DNA of 64,000 bases from Ceratorhiza oryzae-sativae. Its lineage: Eukaryota; Basidiomycota; Agaricomycetes; Cantharellales; Ceratobasidiaceae. This document shows positions 10,676 to 19,157 of the stretch, in pieces; the first letter of the stretch is position 1; every line of letters begins with the position of its first letter. The notes under the pieces are model-generated. The model was given only the letters and a program-made list of their open reading frames with translations, ran no database searches and was not told where the DNA came from. The stretch spans positions 1 through 64,000 of the forward strand of contig JARWMV010000060.1 in assembly GCA_030998015.1 (NCBI GenBank), in the 5' to 3' direction. Position numbers and translations under genes: made by a program.

Positions 10676-12274
10676 ATGGCGTCACCAGCCCCTGCCCCTG
10701 CTTGGGCAAATATGTCTGATGAAGACAAAGTAATCTATATGCTCCTGTCTATGGATGAATTGCAAGAACAAACCAACAACCTCCAAAATGACATTGGAGA
10801 TGTTGAACACAACAATAAAACCTACACAGACTTGCTTGAAGCAAAGCTTACAACAAACCAAGCAAAGATAGACGCTGACATGGCAGGACTGGCCACCAAT
10901 GTAAACAATCTGGTTGGCATGTTAGCAATACTCCAAACAACCATTACATGCATTGAGGTGCAAATCAACACCTCCTCGGGAGGCACCGGAATCACCCCAG
11001 TACAACCTTCCTCCAGCATGGCCCTGCTGCAACCAGCAGCTACTACTTCCTCCAGTGGGTTGACAGCAAAAGTTAAGATGGCCGCCCCACAAAAATTTGA
11101 TGGCACAAAGCGTGAAGATGCTATTTCATTCAGAATTGCATGTGTGCTATATCAATACCAACATGAGTGGGCACTCCGCCAACCAGGTGGTTGCCTTTAT
11201 TACATCCTACCTTGAAGGGTCTGCTGCCAAATGGGTTTACTCATACAAAGAATTTGAAATCTTAAACCCTGGAACTGCGATCCCATGGCTTCACAATGCC
11301 AACCTCTTCTGGCAAGAGTTTACTACCTGTTATGGGGATTTGAACTGCACTGAAAATAACCATGACAAGTGGCGGAAACTGAAACAAAACAAGACAGTCC
11401 AGGATTACCTCACCCTGTTCAATTTATATTCCACAGGACTCAACTACAACGATGTGGCCATGCAGGACCAGTTTTACTATGGTCTGTCTTCAGATGTAAC
11501 AGACAGCATGGTGGCCCAAAACTATGACCCCTGCACCAAGACCTTTGCCCAGCTCACTCAGCAAGCCATGGAAATCAACTGCCACCTCATATTGTTTGGT
11601 AGCAAAAGGATGTCTCATGGGGGTAACAAGTCCAGCAGCAACAATGCCTTGTCCAGCAGACCAACAGCTACTCCCCAAAGCAACCCCCAAAAGGAGAAAT
11701 TCAAGAGTGGGGAGCGGATATACAAGATCAAGGATGGCAGGGCAGTCAAGGGCCAGATTGTGGCCATCAGGCCCAACACCAAGGGCTTCACTGTCCCTAC
11801 TGTTCACTACAACTGTAGCAATTCCAACATACAAGAATCCTTCAAGGACATAAAGAAGGACAATCATCCACTGGTGGCCCCCAAAGTAGAGATGTTGTGC
11901 CGGAATTCCAGTGCATTCTGTCTCCCTTGTAGCTCCGTCAGTTCTGCTCCGTTTGGGACCCAGTGCAGATCAATCGATAGCGGCGACGTAAGGCTATCCA
12001 ACGATACGCAGCGAGCCCCAAGCAGAGCAGAACTGACGGAGCTACAGGGGAGACGGAACACTCTGGAATTCCAGCACAACATCTCTACCCCAAAGCAAAG
12101 GATCCAGATGCAATGGATCTGGATAGTGCAGGAAAAGGGAAAGGAATGAACACCTGCTATAACTGTGGAGGGCGTGGCCACATCGCTGCCAAATGCCCCT
12201 CAGCCAAGATGTCAGGGTATGAGGCAGTGGTTGAGGATGTAGAAACAACCGACGATGAGTTGGTAAAAGAATGA
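10676..12274 (+). pseudogene. Element C gag, frameshifted and carrying a MITE
   Basis: The start codon context and N-terminus match the intact gag. A frameshift near 11,142 moves the reading from the frame of 10,676-11,215 to the frame that continues to about 11,878. A 201-bp hAT-type MITE then interrupts it. Reading resumes at 12,096 with the zinc knuckle region (CYNCGGRGHIAAKC) and ends at the AUGA overlap with pol at 12,271-12,274. Confidence 0.85.
11887..12087. mobile_element. hAT-type MITE, 201 bp
   Basis: The ends are near-perfect inverted repeats about 63 bp long, starting TAGAGATGTTGTGC on each strand. They fit the hAT terminal consensus (C/T-A-A/G-N-G). It is flanked by perfect 8-bp duplications CCCCAAAG at 11,879-11,886 and 12,088-12,095, the hAT hallmark, and removing it rejoins gag. 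It has no coding capacity and must have been moved by a transposase encoded elsewhere. CpG is well kept, so it is younger than its host element. Confidence 0.92.
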
Positions 12275-15200
12275 GCTCAAACCATGCCAGGGGGGTGGTC
12301 TTGGGTGCTATGTTACAAAATGTGCAGAATGAAAATGAAAATATGGAAATGGAATGTATGTCTTTAGGAAACCAATCACAACTTCAGTTTTTCTTTCATG
12401 CATTCCTGTTGCACATAACCCCTCAACACAGTCTGCATATAATATGAAAAAATTCAATGGATGGGCCATGATTGATTCAGGGGCCACATCAGTATTTATC
12501 CATGAAGACCTTGTTAAACAATATCTCATCCCTATGGTCTCCCTAAAAATGCCAAAAAAACTATGAGTAATCAATGGAAGGGAGATCAACTCAGGGTCTG
12601 TGACCCACTATTGCACCTTTGAGTTGTGCATTCAGGAGCACTGAGAATTTCTCAGTGCTTACATTGTGAACATTGGCAAAAATGATTTAGTCCTGGGCAT
12701 GTCATGGCTCAAATTCCATAACCCTGACGTTGATTGGGATGGAAAGGACATGAAGTTCAACTTGCCAATATGCTTGAAGCACTGCATCACAAAACCCTTG
12801 CATGTGCATGCAAACAAACCCAAGGAGCTCCAGTTGGACTCCTTAGACTCACTCCCAGCAAAATATAAGGAATTCCAGAAAATATTTGCTGAAGAAGATG
12901 ACGTCCAGCCATTACCACCCCATAGAAAGTGGGATATGGAAATAGATTTAAAGCTGGATGCCAAGCCAAGGCATGGCCCCATATGCAGTGTGGGTGTCAA
13001 GGGAGATGCAGAATTGCACAAAACCTTGGACTGCCAACTGAAAGCAGGGCATATCAGACCCTCAAGGTCACCAATGGCATCCCCAGTCATATTTGTTAAA
13101 AAGAAGAATGGGAAGCTGCATGTGTGCATTGACTACTGGTGACTAAATGAAATGACCATCTCCAATGTGTACCCACTCCCACGCATCAATGATATTGTGG
13201 AGACCTTGCATGGGGCAAAGATATTTACCAAGTTTGATCTAAAATGGGGTTTCAACCTCATACAAATTAGGGAAGGAGACGAATGGAAGGCTGCTTTTAA
13301 AACCAAATATGGGTTGTATGAGCCCTTAGTCATGCAATTTGGTCAAAGAATGCACCAGGAACCTTCATGGCCATGATCTGGGAAGAGTTCCAAGACATTG
13401 AGGGCATTTATGTTGTAATTTATATGGACGACATATTAGTGTTCTCCAAAAACCAAGAAGAACATGATGAACACATCAAAGAAGTCTTGTGTCGCCTCCA
13501 AAAAGCTGGCCTATACTGTGCCCTGGAGAAATGTGTTTTCGATGTCACTGAAGTTGATTACCTGGGAATAGTAGTGACTCCCCAGGGAATTAAAGTAGAC
13601 CCAGCCAAGGTTGAAAAAGCTGTTGAATGGCCAACCCCTACCAACCCAACCAAAGTCCTGGAAGGGTTGGGGTTTGCAAACTGGTTAAGGCACTTCATAA
13701 AAGACTTTTCAAAAATCACAAAATGTCTTTATGAACTTGTCAAGAAGGACATAAAGTGGGAATGGACAGAAGAAAGGGATCAGGCATGGAACCTGCTGAA
13801 GCAGAAATTGAAAGAAGCCCCCCTCCTAATTCAGCCAGAACCCAGCAAACCATTTATTCTGGAAACAGATGCCTCAGGCTATGCCACAGGTGCCGTATTA
13901 TTGCAATATGGAGAAGATGGAATGCTTCACCCAATCTCCTACTACTCCAAGGCAATGGTCCCAGCAGAAAGAAATTACAATATTTACAACAAGGAAATGC
14001 TGGCAATTATAAAAGCCCTCAAACACTGGCATCACTTACTAGAGGGGGCCAAACATCCAGTAAACATTGTTTGTGATCAAAAAACCTGGAATATTGGAAG
14101 ACAAATTGGCCACTGAATGGCTGAGTCACACAATGGCACAAGTTCCTGTCCACATTTGAATTCAAGATTCTATACATCGAAGGGGCAAAGAACAGCTGGG
14201 CAGACATACTCTCTAGGCTGTCAAGGCACATCCCTAAAGAGGGGGGTGAGAGCCAAGCTCTGCTTGTGCAAAACCAATTTTTGGAACTAAAATCATTGTG
14301 GCTACAAGCAATCACACCAGACCATGACCTGGAACAACTCATTAGGGATGCCATCCCAGGGGATGAGCACCTGTCAAAAGTGCTAAAAGCCCTAGACAAC
14401 AATGAAAAGGTCAAAAATTGGGAATGGGATGAAGGACTTCTATGATACAAGGGCCAAATCTATGTCCCAAATGACAAAGAACTTTGCAAGCTGATCATTG
14501 AAAGCCATCATGACAACCCAGCTGCAGGACACCCAGGACAGTTCAGAACATATGAATTGTTAAACTGCAAATACACATGGTCATCAATGAAAAAATTGGT
14601 CAATGAATATGTTACACATTGCAAATCCTGTATTAGGAACAAGCACAGCAACCAGGTTCCCCCAGGGCTCTTAAACCCAATACCAGCACTGGAAAAACCT
14701 TGGGAGGAAATCACCTATGATCTGATCACCAGGCTACCCCTGTCAGAAGGGTTCGATGCTATATTTACAGTTGTTGACTGCCTGACAAAAATGGTCCATT
14801 TTATTCCATGTCAGTCAGAGGCCAGTGCCATGGATTGCACAAACCTGTTCCTAACCTATGTATGGAAACTTCACAGGTTACCACGAAAGACCATTTCAGA
14901 CCATGGCCCCAACTTTGCATCCAAATTCTTAAGGCACCTGTACAAATGGCTGGATATAAAACCATCCTATTCCACAGCATATCACCCCCAAACAGATGGC
15001 CTGTCTGAAAGGGCTAACCAAGTGGTGGAAGGGTACCTTAGGCACTATGTATCAGATTGACAGAACAACTGGGTCTCACCTTTAACACTGGCAGAATTTG
15101 CATACAATAACAGTGTTAACACCTCAACTGGCAAATCCCCATTCTTTGCAAACTATGGTTTCCACCCAAGGCTGGCAGCCATTGACAAGGAAGAACAGAA

Positions 15201-15785
15201 TTTTCTATCAGCAGACAATCATGCAGAATGGCTCCAAAGAGGGCATGACAAACTCAAGGCTGCCTTGGAGGTGGCAAACCAGAAAGTTAAGGAGTACTAC
15301 AATCAGAAACACTGGGCCCCGGAGACCATTAGAGTTGGGGATAAAGTCTGGCTCAATACCAGAAATATCTGGACCCAGCAGGCCTCTAGGAAACTGGCCC
15401 ACAAGAAGGTTGGACCCTTCAAAGTAGCAGTGCAGCATGGCACCCACACCTTCAAACTCAACCTACTGCTGACTGTGAAAATACACCCAGTATTTCACAT
15501 ATCCCTCTTGACCAAGTACAAGGACAACCTGTATGGATGATGGGCTCCCCCACCACCTCCTGTGGTAACTCCTGAGGGAGAAGGAGAATTTGAAGTTGAA
15601 CAGATCATAAAATCAAGATATAACAAGAGATCCAACGTCTTTGAATATTATGTTAAATGACTTGGGTATGATGAACGCCAATGGTTAACATATGAGGAAC
15701 TGGCAAATGCACCAGAAATTCTGGCTGACTATGTCAAGTCACACCCAAAGGCACCTCACAACCCCTGTGCCTTGAAGGGGGGAAG
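12271..15785 (+). pseudogene. Element C pol (protease-RT-RNase H-integrase-chromodomain)
   Basis: Domain order is as in the intact pol: protease MIDSGATS near 12,470, reverse transcriptase with YMDD near 13,425, RNase H TDASGYATG near 13,867, integrase DDE around 14,700-15,000, and a chromodomain remnant at 15,594-15,720. Inactivating changes include the stop after VCIDYW (13,140), one-base deletions near 12,430 and 13,348, and stops near 14,115, 14,443, 15,058, 15,538 and 15,658. It is followed by the polypurine tract and a split LTR. Confidence 0.88.
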
Positions 15786-15919
15786 CATCACAAACTGACA
15801 CACATATATTCTCTTTACAATATTTTCTTGATTTATTATATTTTATGAGATCATTTTCAAAACATACTTGCCTTTTATGGTATATCTGTATCATGTGACC
15901 CACAGAATGTTCCAGACTG
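15786..15919 (+). repeat. LTR1 copy d, left part (3' LTR of element C)
   Basis: The first 134 bp of LTR1 appear, with the initial TG mutated to CA. They break off after CAGACTG (15,913-15,919), where the TIR of transposon D1 starts. The rest of the same LTR resumes at 26,644 after a copy of CAGACTG. Confidence 0.88.
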
Positions 15920-16106
15920 TGGGGACTGGCAATCACATAGAGGACAGCAGTTGCTGATGTCCACACTGATGGAGTTGAAAAACTCCACTTGCACAGCCAC
16001 TTACCAAAAGTGGGCATGCATTCATGGTTCAACATTTGTGGACCGAGGGAATTGTTTTTGTGTCCATATCATAGTAAAATATATCTTTCTACTTGTATCT
16101 AAAGGG

Positions 16107-16481
16107 TGTCACAAACTGACACGCATATATCCACTCTATAATATTTTCTCGATTTATTACATTTTATGAGATCATCTTCAAAACATACTTGCCTTTTATG
16201 GTATATCTGTATCATGTGACTCAGGGGATGTTCCGGACCGGTAACCGAGATGTATTTCAACTCCAATGTGAAATTCCGCAGCTCCGCAGTCGCTTCTACT
16301 GCTTCTATCTCTTATCAGTCATGACTCACTGTATGGACTTGTTTGTTATGATGTGGCTTGTACTATGTATATAAACCAGGTCAAGTTCGCAGAGGACTCC
16401 TCAAGAACTTGACCTCTCGTCAAATACAAGTTCTTTATTTTCTTACTATTTTCCTCGTCGCCTGACTTGTCGTCGTCGACA
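16107..16481 (+). repeat. LTR1 copy e, 5' LTR of element F
   Basis: It runs from TGTCACAAACTG to GTCGTCGACA. It holds a TATA box (TATATAAA, 16,368-16,375). About 25-33 bases after the TATA start, near 16,395-16,401, is the expected transcript start. The 11-bp perfect inverted repeat AGGTCAAGTTC (16,378-16,388) / GAACTTGACCT (16,405-16,415) brackets that start. Confidence 0.95.
16368..16375 (+). promoter_or_regulatory. TATA box of element F LTR promoter
   Basis: TATATAAA is the only strong TATA motif in the LTR. Its spacing to TCAAGAACTTGACCT (16,401-16,415) would put that word at or close to the RNA 5' end, as the self-priming model needs. All LTR1 copies reaching this region keep a related motif. 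Confidence 0.7.
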
Positions 16482-16483
16482 TC

Positions 16484-16498
16484 AGGTCAAGTTCTTGA
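16484..16498 (+). promoter_or_regulatory. Self-primer binding site of element F
   Basis: AGGTCAAGTTCTTGA lies two bases after the 5' LTR and is the exact reverse complement of 16,401-16,415 in the same LTR, near the predicted RNA 5' end. I found no match here to the 3' end of a common primer tRNA such as initiator Met. Tf1 of fission yeast primes reverse transcription by folding its own 5' RNA end onto the PBS, and the same geometry is seen here with 15 paired bases. Element C has the same pair. Confidence 0.85.
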
Positions 16499-16801
16499 CA
16501 ATCGTAAGTCTCAGTGTCGTCTGGGATACGTTTGGAATGCCGTTGGCGTCGTCTCGAGATAACTCCTCGTTGCCTTCCCCAATCCCACTCCACCTATCCG
16601 CAGTCACGAGATATCGTTGCCCTATACGCACCTCTGTGAAACCTTGCATAGCCAGGTCCCTCACACGTCGTAACAAGCTTCGGTTCTCTAATCTCTTTTG
16701 TCAACAAGAGGTGGGGTCGCTCATTGCCCTTAAGTAGCTGAGCAACGGAGGTCACCTTCCTATTCCATAGACTCGGGAAAGGGTCTATTTTTCCTTTTAT
16801 C

Positions 16802-17167
16802 TTGCTCTTGCTCGAGTACGTCTCTGACGGAACGCACGGCCCTCAAGTGGCACAACCTTTTACAGAAGATCAGCGCTGCCATCTGTGTGGGTGGTTCGGA
16901 CACCTATCGATCCACTGCTTCACCCTCAACTTGGTCGAAAGTATCCTTGAAGAAGCAGGGCACATCGATTTTAGCCGAGTAGTAATTATCAAAGTCTGCC
17001 CCCAGAGAGTCGGACGTGCCCAACAAGCCTTTGTCACCGAGCCAGGTGCCCCTGAGTGCAAGATCTGCCGTCGGCCAAACGAAGCCACCTTCCCCGCGCG
17101 CTGCCCCTATTGTCCTAAGAAGGACAAATTCCTCTATTACTACACCATCCCTCGCAACCAGCTCTAA
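16802..17167 (+). CDS. Upstream ORF 1 of element F: CCHC-finger protein
   Basis: The open frame extends back to a TTG at 16,802 and no ATG lies near, so the true start is unknown. Residues 26-39 form a perfect CX2CX4HX4C zinc knuckle (CHLCGWFGHLSIHC). Near the end there are two CX2C pairs (CKIC and CPYC), suggesting a second zinc site. It ends with TAA at 17,165-17,167 and the sequence then continues in the +1 frame as a coiled coil. It is separate from the zinc knuckle of gag proper. The role is unknown; RNA binding is a guess from the knuckle. It could also be a degraded part of a once single leader protein. Confidence 0.55.
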   Translation: MLLLEYVSDGTHGPQVAQPFTEDQRCHLCGWFGHLSIHCFTLNLVESILEEAGHIDFSRVVIIKVCPQRVGRAQQAFVTEPGAPECKICRRPNEATFPARCPYCPKKDKFLYYYTIPRNQL

Positions 17168-17555
17168 GCTGGAGAACCTCGGTCAACAGCTTCTTCGTCA
17201 CCTGTTAAACACTATCGAAAACTTCCAAGACAGGTACCGTTATTACCGGAATAAGTACGAAGAAACCCGTGAAAAACTTCACGAAGCCGAGGCCCGTTGC
17301 GCATACTTAACTGAGCGTTTGCGCGAACACCAGGAGGACTACCTATCCCTCCTCCAAGACCATCTCAGACTAGAAGCTATAGTCCGAGAAACAGTTGAAC
17401 CCCACGAGTACGCCTTCCCCGTCTTCTCAACGCTGTCAGACCTTCCTCACCCCACCTTTCTAAGTGGCACGGGCTCGCCAATTCAGGAAGAAACATCCCT
17501 TCCAGCAGCCCAAGCCGATCCTCCCCAAGGAGACACTCCTGCGGGATCAAACTAA
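17166..17555 (+). CDS. Upstream ORF 2 of element F: coiled-coil protein
   Basis: Open in frame from 17,016 (GTG), but the plausible coding part starts where ORF 1 stops (KLENLGQQLL). Residues rich in Glu, Arg and Leu with heptad spacing (about 17,200-17,390, such as YRNKYEETREKLHEAEARC) predict a coiled coil. They are followed by a Pro/Ser-rich tail ending PQGDTPAGSN. It has no ATG of its own near the start, so expression would need +1 frameshifting, splicing or internal initiation. The same layout is present in decayed form in element C. Confidence 0.5.
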   Translation, partial: KLENLGQQLLRHLLNTIENFQDRYRYYRNKYEETREKLHEAEARCAYLTERLREHQEDYLSLLQDHLRLEAIVRETVEPHEYAFPVFSTLSDLPHPTFLSGTGSPIQEETSLPAAQADPPQGDTPAGSN

Positions 17556-17742
17556 ATTAAAGAGGGTGGAGTGCCCATACCGTTGCCAAGACACCAAAAG
17601 TTGGGACTTGGACGATACCTGGCTAAGGTTTGCAGGGATCAGAAACTTTGAAATTTATAGACTCGTGCGGGGAAAAGAAATCCTATATTACCAAAACAAC
17701 GCTCAATTCCCTGTACTTCCTTACCGTCTCCGTCGCCTTTAA
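17549..17742 (+). CDS. Upstream ORF 3 of element F: small basic protein segment
   Basis: It lies in the +1 frame relative to ORF 2 and takes over where ORF 2 stops. It encodes a basic, aromatic-rich segment with a CX3C (ECPYRCQD) and ends LPYRLRRL, 23 bases before the gag ATG. The open frame starts earlier, at 17,464, but that part overlaps ORF 2 and looks like a shadow. Element C keeps the same segment (to 10,652). No function is recognised. Confidence 0.45.
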
Positions 17743-17765
17743 ATTCTATCAAAACCTTCTCTGAA

Positions 17766-19157
17766 ATGGCGTCACAACCTCCTGCCCCTGCTTGGGCGAA
17801 TATGTCTGATGAAGATAAGGTTATCTATATGCTTCGATCGATGGACGAACTGCGAGAGCGAACCAATAATCTCCAAAATGATATTGGGGACGTCGAACAC
17901 AATAACAAAACCTACACAGATTCACTCGAGGCCAAGCTTACCACGAATCAGACGAAAATAGACGCGGACGTGGCCGGACTAGCCACCAATGTCAACAACT
18001 TAGTGGGAATGTTAGCCATTCTCCAAACTACTATCACGCGCATTGAAGCGCAAATCAACACCACCATGGGTGGCTCAGGCGCTGCTCAAGTACCAGCTCC
18101 CACTGGTACAGTCCAACCACAACCAGCAGCACCTGCTCCCTCTGGAGGATCGACTGCAAAGGTTAAGATGGCCGCCCCTCAAAAATTTGATGGCACCAAA
18201 CAGGAAGACGCCATCTCATTCAGAATCGCCTGTGCCCGATATATGAATACAAACATGAGTGGACACTCGGCCGACCAAGTGGTCGCCTTCATCACCTCTT
18301 ATCTCGAAGGGTCAGCAGCTGAATGGGTTAACTCATATGAAGAATTCGAAATTCTCAACCCTGGAACTGCGATCCCCTGGCTCCACGATGCCAATTTATT
18401 CTGGCAAGAATTTACTACCCGATATGGAGATCTGAACCGCACCGAAAATAACCGCGACAAGTGGCGGAAGTTGAAACAATCCAAGACGGTTCAGGACTAC
18501 CTCACCCTATTCAACTTATATTCCACAGGCCTCAACTACAACGATGCCGCCATGCGTGATCAGTTCTATGATGGCCTGTCATCAGACATAACGGATAGCA
18601 TGGTGGCCCAAAACTACGACCCCCGCACAAAAACATTTGCCCAGCTCACACAGCGGGCCCTTGAAATTGACCGCCACCTCATTTCCTTCGGTAGCAAGAG
18701 GACATCTCATGGGGGTAATAAGTCCAGCAGCAGCAATGCTTCGACTAGCAGGCCCACAAATAACCCCCAAAGCGCTCCCCAAAAGGAGAAGTTCAAGAAT
18801 GGGGAACGCATATACAAAATTAAGGATGGCAGGGCTGTAAAAGGTCAAATTGTAGCCATTGGCCCCAACGCAAAGGGCTTCACGGTTCCAACCGTTCGTT
18901 ACGATGGCAGTAATGCCAACGTACAAGAATCCTTCAAGGACATAAAGAAGGATAACCATCCGCCGGCGGCCCCAAAGGCAAAGGATCCAGATGCAATGGA
19001 TCTGGATAGCGCAGGAAAAGGAAAGGGGACGAATACCTGCTATAACTGTGGAGGACGGGGTCATATTGCAGCCAAATGCCCCTCAGCTAAGATGTCAGGA
19101 TACGAGGCAGTGGTTGAGGATGTAGAAACAACCGACGATGAGTCGGTAAAAGAATGA
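17766..19157 (+). CDS. gag: Element F Gag (463 aa)
   Basis: The structural protein would form the particle that packages element RNA. It starts at an ATG in the context AAATGGCG. The N-terminal part has a helical, coiled-coil-like segment (residues about 20-100). A Ser/Pro-rich linker follows, then the conserved capsid-like region (FDGTKQEDAISFRI, WQEFTTRYGDL, YLTLFNLYS), a basic linker, and one CCHC zinc knuckle at residues 425-438 (CYNCGGRGHIAAKC). The end is acidic. Its TGA overlaps the pol ATG (ATGA at 19,154-19,157). No stop or frameshift is seen. Compared with copies A and C it keeps many CpG sites and is the youngest of the three. Confidence 0.93.
   Translation: MASQPPAPAWANMSDEDKVIYMLRSMDELRERTNNLQNDIGDVEHNNKTYTDSLEAKLTTNQTKIDADVAGLATNVNNLVGMLAILQTTITRIEAQINTTMGGSGAAQVPAPTGTVQPQPAAPAPSGGSTAKVKMAAPQKFDGTKQEDAISFRIACARYMNTNMSGHSADQVVAFITSYLEGSAAEWVNSYEEFEILNPGTAIPWLHDANLFWQEFTTRYGDLNRTENNRDKWRKLKQSKTVQDYLTLFNLYSTGLNYNDAAMRDQFYDGLSSDITDSMVAQNYDPRTKTFAQLTQRALEIDRHLISFGSKRTSHGGNKSSSSNASTSRPTNNPQSAPQKEKFKNGERIYKIKDGRAVKGQIVAIGPNAKGFTVPTVRYDGSNANVQESFKDIKKDNHPPAAPKAKDPDAMDLDSAGKGKGTNTCYNCGGRGHIAAKCPSAKMSGYEAVVEDVETTDDESVKE

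Noticed and set aside
15919..15931. Eight-base target duplication for D1, as in hAT or Zisupton-like elements.
   Set aside because: Only seven bases (CAGACTG) match with the TIR starting TGGGG; shifting the TIR boundary shortens rather than lengthens the duplication.
16482..16500. tRNA-primed PBS for element F.
   Set aside because: No recognisable match to a tRNA 3' end, whereas complementarity to the element's own LTR is perfect over 15 bases.
16495..16737. An 80-codon open frame right after the PBS of element F as another leader protein.
   Set aside because: It begins only from a TTG inside the PBS, has no motif, and lacks supporting pattern; left as leader sequence.
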